NCBI RefSeq assembly: GCF_014851905.1
Contig: NZ_JACVAQ010000002.1
Location: 868,001-932,000, forward strand
Direction: 5' to 3'
Source: Pseudomonas sp. PDM14
Lineage (GTDB): Bacteria; Pseudomonadota; Gammaproteobacteria; Pseudomonadales; Pseudomonadaceae
DNA length: 64,000 nucleotides
Shown in pieces: positions 8,924 through 20,385 of the stretch. Each line of letters begins with the position of its first letter. Position 1 is the first letter of the stretch. Under the pieces are notes generated by a model, which worked only from the letters and a program-made list of their open reading frames with translations, made no database searches and had not been told where the DNA came from. The position numbers were made by a program, and so were the translations under genes.

Positions 8924-9450
8924 ATCTTTCCCATTTCAATCTTCGACACTACACGACAGGGTGCCCCCCAAGCCTTGCAGTTTGAAGGAATATCCTGCAA
9001 TACAAGGCTGTTCGCACCAATAACAACGGCGTCACCGATAATGATGCCTTTGGCGATAACTGTATTTGGGCCGATATAACAATTGGATCCGATCCTTGTC
9101 GGCGCGGTGGCAACTGGTGCCTTCCCACCACTCAGCGAGCGCTCTACTGTATCGTGTGTATATATCTGCACACCTGCCGAAATGGAGCAGTGGGAACCTA
9201 TTTCAAGACCTCCACCAGAACCGTCCAAAATAGTGAAGGGCCCAATCCAAGTATGTTCACCTACCGTAACATGTCCAAATACAACACTGCTGTCATAGAT
9301 GGATGCACCATCACCGAAACCAAGCTCCCTCGCTTTCTCCCAACGGTCAACCACGTAGTCGCCAAGCGGTAGGGTACGTGCGAATTTCTCATTCACTTCT
9401 CGACGACGTGCAAGCCAAAACGCCTTGAGTTCGCTCAGCAAAGTAAGCAT
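8920..9450 (-). CDS. left-handed beta-helix sugar acyltransferase
   Basis: This 176-residue protein is built from hexapeptide repeats ([19 protein letters not shown], then [17 protein letters not shown] and [12 protein letters not shown]) with an N-terminal helical extension ([20 protein letters not shown]). A histidine in the loop [10 protein letters not shown] (near residue 100) matches the position of the catalytic histidine in related acetyltransferases. Such enzymes move an acyl group from acyl-CoA to an amino or hydroxyl group of a nucleotide sugar. It follows the DegT aminotransferase by 3 bases, so it most likely acylates that enzyme's product. Acyl group and substrate are not determined. 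Confidence 0.8.
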   Translation of the reverse strand: MLTLLSELKAFWLARRREVNEKFARTLPLGDYVVDRWEKARELGFGDGASIYDSSVVFGHVTVGEHTWIGPFTILDGSGGGLEIGSHCSISAGVQIYTHDTVERSLSGGKAPVATAPTRIGSNCYIGPNTVIAKGIIIGDAVVIGANSLVLQDIPSNCKAWGAPCRVVSKIEMGKI

Positions 9451-9453
9451 TAG

Positions 9454-10572
9454 CTAAGCGCTCTCACCTAACAAAACTTGCGAAACCGCCTCGGCTACCA
9501 GACTTACATCATCCATTGTCATACGCTCAAACAAGGGCAATGCCAGTCCATACTTATACAAGGCTGGGCCGAACACTGAACGAACTTGCGGCTCACCATA
9601 TATTCCGATACAGGATAGGCTTTGCGCCCCGAGATTGGTTTCGACGCCTCGCGCACGCAGTTCTCCGATTACCTCATCACGATTGATGGATGCATCCAGA
9701 ACAACCATGAAAGTTTGCCAGCTATGCCCGGTGACCAGCCTTGGCAAAGCAAGAACTCCAGCTTTTTCCAACGGACTTAAAAGTTCTTTATAAATGCTGG
9801 CAAGTATCGTCCGCTGACAAATCCACTCATCCAGCAGCGGCAACTGTGCACGTCCAAGTGCGGCCTGAAAATTTGTCATGCGGTAGTTTGTTGCCGGCTC
9901 AAAAAATTGCATACCAGATATCGTACGCTCCATACCGTGGTTACGCAGACGACGCATGCGAGCGGCCAATGCAGCGTCATTCGTTGCCAAAGCCCCCCCC
10001 TCCCCGGTGGTCAGCGTCTTGCGGGGATGGAAGGAAAAGCAGCCAACATCAGACAAAGTGCCCGCCTTACGCTGATCCTGTCGAGCACCTAGCGCACAGG
10101 CGGCGTCCTCAACGACAGCCAGACCATACGACTTGGCAATGCGATTTATTTCGCGCATGTCGGCAATACAACCAAACTCATGCACGGGCAGCACTGCACG
10201 CAGCCGCTCCACCCCATCCCATGACTGGATAACTTGCTCAAGCTGGACAGTATCCAGCGTATAGGTTCCCGGAACGACATCCACAATAACCGGGCGAGCA
10301 CCTGTCAGTGCTACAACGTTAGCGGTGGCCGGGAAAGTGAAGTCCGGAACGATGACCGCATCTCCAAGACCTATATCAAGCGCTTGCAGGGCAACGTGCA
10401 ATGCAGCAGTGCCGGAGGACACTAGAATTACGTCACTGCAGCCCAAGTAGGTTGCGAGTTCTCGCTCGAATGCTTCGCACTCTTGGCCATGCACAAGCTG
10501 ACCAGAACGAAGAACGTCGGCAACTGCGGCGATAGCAGCCTCACTGATATTGGGCTGGGACAACTTCAGCAT
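9454..10572 (-). CDS. DegT-family PLP sugar aminotransferase
   Basis: This is a full-length 372-residue PLP aminotransferase. The phosphate-binding SSGTAALHVAL lies at 52-62, the PLP-ring aspartate in VVEDAACALGA (about 153-163), and the Schiff-base lysine in FHPRKTLTTGEGG (K185). The family transaminates keto-sugars linked to nucleotides, usually with glutamate. It sits between an SDR (10575-11564) and an acyltransferase (8920-9450), 2-3 bases from each, which forms a keto-formation, amination and acylation set distinct from WbpB-E-D. It could act at C3 or C4; I cannot tell which. Confidence 0.85.
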   Translation of the reverse strand: MLKLSQPNISEAAIAAVADVLRSGQLVHGQECEAFERELATYLGCSDVILVSSGTAALHVALQALDIGLGDAVIVPDFTFPATANVVALTGARPVIVDVVPGTYTLDTVQLEQVIQSWDGVERLRAVLPVHEFGCIADMREINRIAKSYGLAVVEDAACALGARQDQRKAGTLSDVGCFSFHPRKTLTTGEGGALATNDAALAARMRRLRNHGMERTISGMQFFEPATNYRMTNFQAALGRAQLPLLDEWICQRTILASIYKELLSPLEKAGVLALPRLVTGHSWQTFMVVLDASINRDEVIGELRARGVETNLGAQSLSCIGIYGEPQVRSVFGPALYKYGLALPLFERMTMDDVSLVAEAVSQVLLGESA

Positions 10573-10574
10573 GA

Positions 10575-11564
10575 TCAGCTCTTGAACAGGTTGGAGAGTT
10601 GCGGCAGGGAGGTTTCGTTTTCTGCAATCCAGGCCGCGGTACGCTGCAGCCCCTCATCCAGATCGACCTTGGCCTCAAATCCAATACGCTCACGGGCCTT
10701 TCCAACCTTGGGAATACGGAGCTCGATATCGGCCGACAGCGCCTCACGGAATATGATCTTCGACGAACTGCCAACAATGCGGCAAACCGCCTGAGCCAGG
10801 CCATACACGGTAGTCACCGCGCGCGAGTTACCTATATTGAACGACTCACCTACGGCGTTCGGGTGCTCCAGAGCACACAGTACGCCTTCAACCATGTCGT
10901 CTACATAGCACCAAGCGCGAATCTGGCTGCCATCGCCAAAGATTAGAATATCTTCATTCTTCAACGCTTTACGTACAAAGATTGCCAATGCGCCCTCACC
11001 TGTCTGGCCGGGGCCATAGACGTTAAACGGGCGGACCGTAACGGTCGGCAGTCCATACTGTTTGAAATAGGCGTGTGCCAGGTGTTCCCCCGCCAGCTTG
11101 CTCACCGCGTAAGTCCAACGTGCTTCGCCAACAGCGCCGGTGACCGTCTGTTGCTCTTCATCCACCTTAAAGGCATGGGAACCGAATACTTCTGAAGTCG
11201 AAAAATCGACGAAACGCTCCACTCCACCCAGCTCCTGAGCCGCCTCCATGGCATTGGCTGCGCCGATCATGTTGACCCGCATAGTAGTAACAGGATTGCG
11301 CACGGTGGATTCGATACCCGCAATGGCAGCAGCATGCACGACCAACTGAGCTCCGGCCATTGCAGCCTTGAGCTTCGGGAAATCAAGCACATCACCTTGA
11401 ATTTGGCGGACATTGGGATGGTTAGCGTAGGGAGTACCCTTTAGCGTGTTGCGGGTGTAGTTGTCATACACCACGATCTCGTTCTTATCAGCTAGACGAG
11501 AAATGAGCATGCTCGCGATGAAGCCGGCGCCGCCAGTGATGAAGATTCTCTTGCCTGTAATCAT
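10575..11564 (-). CDS. extended SDR nucleotide-sugar epimerase/dehydratase
   Basis: This 329-residue extended short-chain dehydrogenase has the NAD-binding TGGAGFIAS (10-18), catalytic YAVSK (Y152, K156), and FSTSEVFG at 121-128. The Ser-Thr-Ser-Glu pattern is seen in 4,6-dehydratases and UXS/ArnA-type decarboxylases rather than in plain GalE epimerases, which hints at formation of a keto-sugar for the aminotransferase just downstream. The substrate-binding [11 protein letters not shown] is present. The ATG at 11564 is preferred over a TTG at 11615. Annotation as epimerase would also be defensible; a 4-keto product is my inference from the motif and the neighbours. Confidence 0.75.
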   Translation of the reverse strand: MITGKRIFITGGAGFIASMLISRLADKNEIVVYDNYTRNTLKGTPYANHPNVRQIQGDVLDFPKLKAAMAGAQLVVHAAAIAGIESTVRNPVTTMRVNMIGAANAMEAAQELGGVERFVDFSTSEVFGSHAFKVDEEQQTVTGAVGEARWTYAVSKLAGEHLAHAYFKQYGLPTVTVRPFNVYGPGQTGEGALAIFVRKALKNEDILIFGDGSQIRAWCYVDDMVEGVLCALEHPNAVGESFNIGNSRAVTTVYGLAQAVCRIVGSSSKIIFREALSADIELRIPKVGKARERIGFEAKVDLDEGLQRTAAWIAENETSLPQLSNLFKS

Positions 11565-11676
11565 TCGCGGAAATCCCAAGTACGAAGGCCGATGGCCTGA
11601 AAATAAAGAATTCAATTGGGCTCAATGAGCCGAAAATAGGTTTATTTAACTGCGTCGATAGTCACGCAGCTGCAAT

Positions 11677-12765
11677 TCAACTGTTAGCCATCAGTTTCTC
11701 TACGATCCTGCCACTAGCAGCGCCATCTCCGTAAGGCGCGGCACATGCAGTCGGAGAGCTATTCGAGAAAGTATTGTAAGCCTCAAGAATACGCGATCGG
11801 TCAGCGCCTGCGAGCTGGTTCCACCCTAACTCGACAGTCTCTAACCACTCTGTCTCGTCTCGCATGGTGATGCAGGGAACGCGATAGAAAAATGCCTCCT
11901 TCTGTACACCACCAGAGTCCGTAAGGATGACGCTGGCAGCCTGCTCCAGCGCAACCATGTCAAGAAATGGCAAAGGATCAAGTACGTGAAGTGCTTTGAG
12001 TTCGTGCGCCAAGCCATATTGCTGGAGTAGCTTGCACGTGCGGGGATGCAGCGGCATTACTACGGGAATTTCGACAGCAATTTTGGCCAGAGCGGCGACA
12101 ATAGCTCCCAACCTAATCGGATCATCGGTATTTTCCGCACGGTGGCAGGTGGCCAGAGCATAGCCCTGCTCAGTCAGACCAAGTCGCTGCAGTATCCGGC
12201 TATTTACCCGAGCACGTTCTCGATAATAGAGCGCAACGTCGTACATCACGTCCCCGACATTGTGCACACCCTGGATCATACTTTCGTGAGCCAGATTTCC
12301 TACGGCGGCCTCGGTCGGGCATAGCAGTAGTGTCGAAATTCGGTCAGCAAGTATACGGTTGACTTCCTCAGGCATACGCATATTGAATGAACGTAGCCCC
12401 GCCTCAACATGCGCAACCGGAATATGCAGCTTGACAGCGGCTAAAGCACCGGCCAGGGTCGAATTAGTATCGCCGTAGATCAGAACCCAATCAGGCTTCT
12501 CACTGAGCAGAATCTGCTCGATACCTTCGAGCATCCGCCCAGTCATCGCACCATGACCGCCACCAGAAACCTCAAGGTTATATTTCGGCGTGGGGATTTC
12601 TAGCTCATCAAAAAACACTTGAGACATATTTGGATCGTAGTGCTGCCCCGTATGCACAATCACTTCTTCCAGCACGCTTGAATGCTTAAGAATCTCTCGG
12701 GATACGGCTGCAGCTTTAATGAATTGCGGTCGTGCGCCGACGATCGTGACGATTTTTCGGGTCAT
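11677..12765 (-). CDS. wbpI: UDP-2,3-diacetamido-glucuronate 2-epimerase (WbpI)
   Basis: This 362-residue enzyme belongs to the non-hydrolysing UDP-GlcNAc 2-epimerase (WecB) family. It begins KIVTIVGARPQFIKAAAVSR and contains TGQHYDPNMS, IYGDTNSTLAG, VEAGLRSFN, MPEEVNRI and LTDSGGVQKEAF, all family landmarks. In P. aeruginosa, WbpI inverts C2 of UDP-GlcNAc3NAcA to give UDP-ManNAc3NAcA. The presence of wbpA, B, D and E directly upstream, with an ATGA overlap to wbpE, supports that substrate rather than plain UDP-GlcNAc. It is followed by a 112-base spacer before the SDR. Confidence 0.9.
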   Translation of the reverse strand: MTRKIVTIVGARPQFIKAAAVSREILKHSSVLEEVIVHTGQHYDPNMSQVFFDELEIPTPKYNLEVSGGGHGAMTGRMLEGIEQILLSEKPDWVLIYGDTNSTLAGALAAVKLHIPVAHVEAGLRSFNMRMPEEVNRILADRISTLLLCPTEAAVGNLAHESMIQGVHNVGDVMYDVALYYRERARVNSRILQRLGLTEQGYALATCHRAENTDDPIRLGAIVAALAKIAVEIPVVMPLHPRTCKLLQQYGLAHELKALHVLDPLPFLDMVALEQAASVILTDSGGVQKEAFFYRVPCITMRDETEWLETVELGWNQLAGADRSRILEAYNTFSNSSPTACAAPYGDGAASGRIVEKLMANS

Positions 12766-13853
12766 ACAGAAAAGCTCGCTTTAAAAGCCTTAACGACAAC
12801 CTCTTGGGTGGCCTCATCCAGGTACGGATGCATCGGCAGGCTCATGACTCGTTCAGCGACTGCATCTCCCACGGGTAAGCTTGCCTGCTCATCCCTGACC
12901 GCCGGCTGGCGATTGAGCGGAATCGGGTAATGCACTGCCGTCGGTACACCTGATGCTTTCAGCCTTTCCTGAATCTCGTCACGCGCTTCAACCTGCACGG
13001 TGTACTGCGCCCAAGCGCTGAAATTGTGCGCCTCGACATGAGGGGCAGCGATACCGGCATCGCCCAGCAGCTGGGTATAACGCCGTGCCACTTGCTCACG
13101 AAGCTTCAGCTCACGCGGGAGGATCTCCAGCTTGGGCAACAGGATCGCTGCCTGCAGGGTATCCAGGCGGCTGTTCACACCGACGCGGATGTGATGGTAA
13201 CGGCGATCCTGTCCGTGCCGGGCAATCTGCCGCAAGACCTTGGCCAGTTCATCGTCATTGGTGAAGATCGCGCCGCCATCGCCGTAACAACCCAAAGGCT
13301 TGCTGGGGAAGAAACTGGTGCACGCAATGGTCGTCAGGTTGCAGGAACGTTTGCCTTTGTAGGTAGCCCCAAAACTCTGTGCCGCATCCTCGATCACGGG
13401 AATACCGTGCTTCGCAGCAATGGCATTGATCGCATCGAAGTCCGCACACTGGCCGTACAGCGACACCGGAATAATTGCCTTGGTACGCGGTGTAATGGCG
13501 GCTTCCAGCAACTGCGGATCGAGATTGTAGGTCCGTGGGTCAACATCCACGTACACCGGCTTGGCGCCCAGCAAGGCGACGGTTTCGGCGGTGGCGATAT
13601 AGGTGAAGCCCGGGGTGATGACTTCATCGCCAGCCCCTACGCCAATGGCCATCAGGGCGATCTGCAGGGCATCGGTGCCGTTGGCCACGCTGATGCAGTA
13701 CTTGGCGCCGACAAAAGCAACGAGCTTCTCTTCCAGCTCAGCCACTTCCGGGCCCAGAATGTACTGGCCGTGCGCCAGGACACGCTGAATTCCCGCATCA
13801 ATCCTGTCTTTGATCAGCGCCTGCTGCGCCTTAAGGTCAATGAACTCGATCAC
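12762..13853 (-). CDS. wbpE: UDP-3-keto-glucuronate aminotransferase (WbpE)
   Basis: This 363-residue PLP aminotransferase closely matches what I know of P. aeruginosa Wbp[21 protein letters not shown] at the N-terminus, [12 protein letters not shown] for PLP phosphate, [11 protein letters not shown], and the lysine in [14 protein letters not shown] (K185). It transfers an amino group from glutamate to C3 of UDP-3-keto-GlcNAcA, and the 2-oxoglutarate formed recycles NADH in WbpB. The GTG at 13853 is chosen: it overlaps the wbpD stop (GTGA) and has GGGAGG 7 bases upstream; a frame extending to 13916 has no family resemblance in its extra residues. Confidence 0.93.
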   Translation of the reverse strand: MIEFIDLKAQQALIKDRIDAGIQRVLAHGQYILGPEVAELEEKLVAFVGAKYCISVANGTDALQIALMAIGVGAGDEVITPGFTYIATAETVALLGAKPVYVDVDPRTYNLDPQLLEAAITPRTKAIIPVSLYGQCADFDAINAIAAKHGIPVIEDAAQSFGATYKGKRSCNLTTIACTSFFPSKPLGCYGDGGAIFTNDDELAKVLRQIARHGQDRRYHHIRVGVNSRLDTLQAAILLPKLEILPRELKLREQVARRYTQLLGDAGIAAPHVEAHNFSAWAQYTVQVEARDEIQERLKASGVPTAVHYPIPLNRQPAVRDEQASLPVGDAVAERVMSLPMHPYLDEATQEVVVKAFKASFSV

Positions 13854-14434
13854 TGTACGGCCTCCCTGATCAGCGCTTTGCCCTTGAGCACATAACGTGC
13901 TCCGGTGTGAACACACGGCGCGCTACCCTCGCCTTCCAGCGGCAGATTGATCTGCTCGCCAAACTCGCTCATCCAGCCGATCTGCCGGGCCGGCACGCCG
14001 ACCATCAACGCGTAGGCCGGCACGTCCTTGTTGATAACCGCGCCAGCACCAACGAAGGCAAACTCGCCGATGGTCACGCCACAGACGATGGTGCAGTTGG
14101 CACCCAAAGTGGCGCCCTTTTTCACCAGGGTATCGCGGTATTCATTCTTGCGTTCAATCAGCGAGCGCGGGTTGTAAACGTTGGTGAAGACCATACTCGG
14201 GCCACAGAAGACGCCCTCTTCGAGAGTGACGTTGTCGTACACCGAGACGTTGTTCTGAACCTTGCAGTTGTCGCCGATGATCACTTTATTGCCGACGAAT
14301 ACGCCCTGCCCCAGGGAAACACCCTGGCCGATTCGAGCACCACCGCATACATGGACAAAATGCCAGACGCGTGAGCCCTCGCCGATTTGCGCGCCGTCGT
14401 CGACGATGGCACTGGAGTGCTGATAGTGGCTCAT
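13850..14434 (-). CDS. wbpD: UDP-3-amino-glucuronate N-acetyltransferase (WbpD)
   Basis: This 194-residue left-handed beta-helix acetyltransferase carries many hexapeptide repeats ([20 protein letters not shown], then [20 protein letters not shown]) and ends in GVPARQIGW. WbpD acetylates the 3-amino group of UDP-GlcNAc3NA with acetyl-CoA to form UDP-GlcNAc3NAcA. The asparagine-rich [18 protein letters not shown] loop is characteristic. It starts 2 bases after wbpB and overlaps wbpE by 4 bases, which is consistent with the three enzymes acting in sequence. Confidence 0.92.
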   Translation of the reverse strand: MSHYQHSSAIVDDGAQIGEGSRVWHFVHVCGGARIGQGVSLGQGVFVGNKVIIGDNCKVQNNVSVYDNVTLEEGVFCGPSMVFTNVYNPRSLIERKNEYRDTLVKKGATLGANCTIVCGVTIGEFAFVGAGAVINKDVPAYALMVGVPARQIGWMSEFGEQINLPLEGEGSAPCVHTGARYVLKGKALIREAVQ

Positions 14435-14436
14435 GA

Positions 14437-16757
<2,321 letters not shown>

Positions 16758-17385
16758 ATCTAAGCTCCACACTACTTCAGCAATGACATCAGGCCCACCG
16801 CCCTAGCTAGCAAATGCCAAAGGGGGATCATCGTGCCTGAAAGCCCGTCATCATAAAGAGCCTCTGCCGAATCTCATAGCTCTGCAACAATAGCCGGCGA
16901 CCAATGCGAGTAGCTCCGCCTTTCTAGAAAGCGCCTTGGCTCAGAAAACACCGACGCTCGCCCCCATCGTGACAGCTTTTGGCTGCAACGTTGTCATGGC
17001 CGCCGCAACGGTGACTCATGCATTGCATTGCATTGCATAGCTGGCTGGCTGGCTGGCTAAACGGTGCCCGTAGACTCGCCCGCTCGTGTAGATATGCACA
17101 GACTTGCGATATGCATAAGGCCCGCCGCTATCCAGATAGGTGCATTGGATCAGAGCCAACAGACATTGATGATCCTGAGCTCGCGCGGTCTCGCCTCATG
17201 AAAATTCTATTTATCAGCGCCAAGAACCGAGAAAGTGCTGACACTGAGCGCGCATTTCACACTCTCAAGAATATGAGTGGCAGAAGATAAGGGTTTTGAC
17301 GCCAGACGCAGGACGGACAAATATTCCCTACAAGAGGGAAGAGAGCCCGCAAGTAGCTAGAGAAGCATCACCACAGAAGCCGAAA
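16758..17385. other. 628-base intergenic region between ihfB and wbpA
   Basis: I find no gene I can defend here on either strand. In P. aeruginosa the chain-length regulator wzz lies at this position; no wzz-like product can be read. The region should carry the O-antigen cluster promoter on the minus strand; a TATGAT on that strand at 16858-16853 is a possible -10, but I see no matching -35. Two adjacent simple sequence repeats lie at 17020-17058. A plus-strand frame of 30 codons (17198-17290) starts MKILFISAKNRES but is too short to judge. I could not see a convincing JUMPstart/ops element. Confidence 0.5.
17020..17058. repeat. adjacent pentanucleotide and tetranucleotide tandem repeats
   Basis: Bases 17020-17038 are 3.8 copies of GCATT and bases 17040-17058 are 4.75 copies of GCTG, separated by a single A. 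Together they make 39 bases of simple repeats in an otherwise complex intergenic region upstream of wbpA. Repeat tracts of 4-5 bases can change length by replication slippage and, near promoters, alter expression of surface-sugar genes in other bacteria. Whether these do so is not known. Confidence 0.85.
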
Positions 17386-17670
17386 CTATTCATCTTCGTT
17401 GACCCGGTCACGCAATTCCTTGCCCGGCTTGAAGTGCGGAACGAATTTGCCATCCAGACGTACCGATTCACCAGTCTTCGGGTTGCGCCCTACGCGGGGG
17501 GCGCGATAGTGCAGCGAAAAACTGCCGAAGCCGCGGATCTCGATGCGATCACCGGTCGCCAATGCTTGGGACATCTGCTCCAGCATCGTCTTGATCGCCA
17601 GCTCCACATCTTTCGAGGAAAGCAATCCCTGGTGGGTGACGATGCGTTCGATCAACTCCGACTTGGTCAT
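17386..17670 (-). CDS. ihfB: integration host factor subunit beta
   Basis: This 94-residue DNA-bending protein of the HU/IHF family pairs with IhfA. The translation opens [20 protein letters not shown] and has the DNA-intercalating arm [20 protein letters not shown], with the proline of the IHF beta arm. IHF sharply bends specific sites and supports sigma-54 promoters, recombination and replication. The ATG follows an AGAAGGG site. The gene lies downstream of rpsA in the usual order; two terminators separate them, so it probably has its own promoter. Confidence 0.95.
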   Translation of the reverse strand: MTKSELIERIVTHQGLLSSKDVELAIKTMLEQMSQALATGDRIEIRGFGSFSLHYRAPRVGRNPKTGESVRLDGKFVPHFKPGKELRDRVNEDE

Positions 17671-17766
17671 GGTTTTCCCTTCTTTTTCAAGCGGCTAGAT
17701 CACTAGATAGGAAGGTTTTAGCATGCTGATCAGCTTTTGAACAGCCTATAAAACAAGGTCTTAGCG

Positions 17767-17791
17767 CAAAAAAGCGCCGTGCCAGGCGCTG
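17767..17791 (-). terminator. second intrinsic terminator downstream of rpsA
   Basis: Read on the minus strand, AGCGCC and GGCGCT pair around a TGGCAC loop and are followed directly by six T residues. It lies 38 bases beyond the first rpsA terminator and upstream of ihfB, forming a tandem pair. Confidence 0.75.
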
Positions 17792-17828
17792 CTGAAGCTG
17801 CAAATCTTTCGACGGGAAAATGCAGGCA

Positions 17829-17858
17829 CAAAAAAGGGCGACCGAAGTCGCCCTTTTT
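17829..17858 (-). terminator. intrinsic terminator of rpsA
   Basis: A strong hairpin (AAGGGCGAC and GTCGCCCTT with a small TTCG-like loop) is flanked by A and T runs, starting 16 bases after the rpsA stop. It can work in both directions but only the minus strand has a gene leading into it. Confidence 0.9.
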
Positions 17859-17873
17859 CAGAATTACCTGAAC

Positions 17874-19559
17874 TTAGTTCTGGTTCATCTGCGCACGGAT
17901 CAGATCACCGATGGTGGTCGGACCAGTGGTTTCAACTTCCTGCTTGGTACGCAGCTCTTTCATCGCGTCTTTTTCGTCTTCGACGTCTTTGGACTTGATG
18001 GAGAGGCTGATTACGCGGCTCTTACGGTCGATGCTGATGATCTTGGCTTCGACTTCGTCGCCTTCCTTCAGGACGTTACGCGCGTCTTCAACGCGGTCAC
18101 GGCTGATTTCGGAGGCTTTCAGAGTCGCTTCGATATCGTTGCCCAGATCGATGATGGCGCCTTTGGCGTCAACTTCTTTCACGGTGCCACGAACGATAGT
18201 GCCCTTCTCGTTGAGCGAGGCGTAGTTGGAGAACGGATCGTCTTCCAGCTGCTTGATACCCAGGGAGATGCGCTCACGCTCCGGATCAACCGACAGGATG
18301 ACGGTGTCAAGCTCGTCGCCCTTCTTGAAGCGACGTACGGCTTCTTCGCCGACTTCGTTCCAGGAGATGTCGGACAGGTGAACCAGACCGTCGATGCCGC
18401 CGTCCAGACCAATGAAGATACCGAAATCGGTGATCGACTTGATGGTGCCGGAGATCTTGTCGCCCTTGTTGAACTGACCGGAGAAATCTTCCCACGGGTT
18501 CGACTTGCACTGCTTGATACCCAGGGAGATACGACGACGCTCTTCATCGATGTCGAGAACCTGAACTTCCACTTCGTCGCCAACTTGAACGACTTTGGAC
18601 GGGTGGATGTTCTTGTTGGTCCAATCCATCTCGGAGACGTGCACCAGACCTTCAACGCCCTCTTCCAGCTCAGCGAAGCAGCCGTAGTCGGTCAGGTTGG
18701 TGACGCGCGCAGTAACGCGGGTGCCTTCCGGGTAACGGGCTTTGATAGCAACCCATGGGTCTTCGCCCAGTTGCTTCAGACCCAGGGAAACGCGATTGCG
18801 CTCGCGATCGTATTTCAGAACCTTGACGTCGATCTCGTCGCCAACGTTGACGATTTCGGACGGATGCTTGATACGCTTCCAGGCCATGTCGGTGATGTGC
18901 AGCAGACCATCGACGCCGCCCAGGTCAACAAACGCACCGTAGTCGGTGAGGTTCTTGACGATACCTTTGACCTGCTGGCCTTCCTGCAGGGATTCCAGCA
19001 GAGCTTCGCGCTCGGCGCTGTTTTCCGCTTCCAGGACGCTGCGACGGGAAACGACAACGTTGTTGCGCTTCTGGTCCAGCTTGATGACCTTGAATTCCAG
19101 CTCTTTGCCTTCCAGGTGCGTGGTGTCGCGCACTGGACGGACGTCAACCAGAGAACCTGGCAGGAACGCACGGATGCCGTTAACGTCGACAGTGAAGCCG
19201 CCTTTAACCTTACCGTTGATAACGCCCTTGACCACTTCTTCAGCTGCGAAAGCCGCTTCCAGAACGATCCAGCACTCAGCGCGCTTGGCTTTTTCGCGGG
19301 ACAGTTTGGTTTCGCCAAAGCCGTCTTCAACCGCGTCCAGCGCAACGTGCACTTCGTCGCCGACATTGATGGTCAGCTCGCCAGCATCGTTGTAGAACTG
19401 CTCAAGCGGGATCAGGCCTTCGGACTTCAGACCGGCGTGAACAGTGACCCAACCAGCCTGGTAGTCGATGTCGACAATGATCGCGGTGATGATCGCGCCA
19501 GCTTGGAGGTTGAGGGTCTTTAGGCTTTCTTCAAAGAGTTCTGCAAAGCTTTCGCTCAT
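17874..19559 (-). CDS. rpsA: 30S ribosomal protein S1
   Basis: This 561-residue protein contains six S1 (OB-fold) domains arranged in series. It helps the 30S subunit bind and unfold messenger RNA leaders. The opening [18 protein letters not shown] and repeated motifs such as [10 protein letters not shown] and [10 protein letters not shown] identify it without doubt; the length is standard. Start ATG 19559 follows a CAGGA site. A hairpin with a T run lies between cmk and rpsA, so expression may use a promoter in or after cmk and some read-through. Confidence 0.98.
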   Translation of the reverse strand: MSESFAELFEESLKTLNLQAGAIITAIIVDIDYQAGWVTVHAGLKSEGLIPLEQFYNDAGELTINVGDEVHVALDAVEDGFGETKLSREKAKRAECWIVLEAAFAAEEVVKGVINGKVKGGFTVDVNGIRAFLPGSLVDVRPVRDTTHLEGKELEFKVIKLDQKRNNVVVSRRSVLEAENSAEREALLESLQEGQQVKGIVKNLTDYGAFVDLGGVDGLLHITDMAWKRIKHPSEIVNVGDEIDVKVLKYDRERNRVSLGLKQLGEDPWVAIKARYPEGTRVTARVTNLTDYGCFAELEEGVEGLVHVSEMDWTNKNIHPSKVVQVGDEVEVQVLDIDEERRRISLGIKQCKSNPWEDFSGQFNKGDKISGTIKSITDFGIFIGLDGGIDGLVHLSDISWNEVGEEAVRRFKKGDELDTVILSVDPERERISLGIKQLEDDPFSNYASLNEKGTIVRGTVKEVDAKGAIIDLGNDIEATLKASEISRDRVEDARNVLKEGDEVEAKIISIDRKSRVISLSIKSKDVEDEKDAMKELRTKQEVETTGPTTIGDLIRAQMNQN

Positions 19560-19629
19560 GTTGATTCCTGTTGATCAAGGGCAGTGAACCTGCCCAATCC
19601 ACACTCCAGACAATGTGGGTTCGTTATGT

Positions 19630-19672
19630 AAAAAGAGGCCTGCAGGACGTTGACTGGTCTCCTGCACGCCTC
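19630..19672 (-). terminator. terminator or attenuator between cmk and rpsA
   Basis: On the minus strand, bases 19672-19660 and 19647-19635 form a 13-base-pair stem with one mismatch (GAGGCGTGCAGGA against TCCTGCAGGCCTC), followed by five T residues. It ends about 70 bases before the rpsA start. The spacer after it has no clear promoter, so partial read-through or attenuation is possible. Confidence 0.7.
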
Positions 19673-19701
19673 CTTGTCGACCGCTTGAGTGCGGTCTTTT
19701 G

Positions 19702-20385
19702 CTACCCGGCGAGATCGCGATTGGCGACCTCGCTGAGAATTCTTTCCAGTACCTGCTCGATGCTGAGCTCGGTGGAATCCAGCTGAATGGCATCGACTGC
19801 CGGCTTCAGAGGAGCCACTGCACGTTGCATGTCGCGCTCGTCGCGCTCACGAATCTCGTCTAGCAGACTCGGCAGGCTAACACCATCGACCTTGCCTTTC
19901 AACTGAAGATAGCGGCGACGTGCGCGCTCCTCGGCACTGGCGGTCAGGAAAATCTTCAGCGGTGCCTGCGGGAATACCACTGTGCCCATGTCACGGCCAT
20001 CGGCGACCAGACCCGGCATCTCGAGGAAGGCGCGCTGGCGCTGCAGCAGCGCCTCACGCACGGCGGGCAGCGCGGCAACCTGGGAAGCGCCCGCACCGAC
20101 CTGCTCATTGCGAATCGCATCGGTGACTTCGTCGCCCTCGAGAATGATGCGCTGCGGCTTGCCATCCGCGGCAGCGATGAACTGCACGTCCAGATGGGCG
20201 GCCAGCGTCTTCAGCGCCTCCTCATTGGTCAGGTCCATGCCGTGGTTACGCGCAGCGAAGGCCAGCAGGCGGTACAGCGCACCGGAGTCCAACAGGTTCC
20301 AGCCGAGTTTCTGTGCCAGCAAGCCGGCAATCGTGCCCTTGCCAGAGCCACTCGGACCATCGATGGTGATTACGCTGGCAGTCAT
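19702..20385 (-). CDS. cmk: cytidylate kinase
   Basis: This 227-residue enzyme phosphorylates CMP and dCMP with ATP. The P-loop [14 protein letters not shown] is at residues 7-20, followed by [13 protein letters not shown] and [13 protein letters not shown], both typical of Cmk. ATG 20385 overlaps the TGA of the tyrA-aroA fusion (ATGA), so translation is coupled. The arrangement before rpsA is conserved in many Proteobacteria. Confidence 0.96.
   Translation of the reverse strand: MTASVITIDGPSGSGKGTIAGLLAQKLGWNLLDSGALYRLLAFAARNHGMDLTNEEALKTLAAHLDVQFIAAADGKPQRIILEGDEVTDAIRNEQVGAGASQVAALPAVREALLQRQRAFLEMPGLVADGRDMGTVVFPQAPLKIFLTASAEERARRRYLQLKGKVDGVSLPSLLDEIRERDERDMQRAVAPLKPAVDAIQLDSTELSIEQVLERILSEVANRDLAG

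Noticed and set aside
17018..17290. Plus-strand open frame of 90 codons in the ihfB-wbpA spacer
   Set aside because: Its first part is translated simple repeats and there is no domain; the last 30 codons alone are too short to judge.
16758..17385. JUMPstart/ops element upstream of the O-antigen genes
   Set aside because: I found only a partial resemblance (GGCGGAGCTAC on the minus strand), not the GGCGGTAGCGT core.
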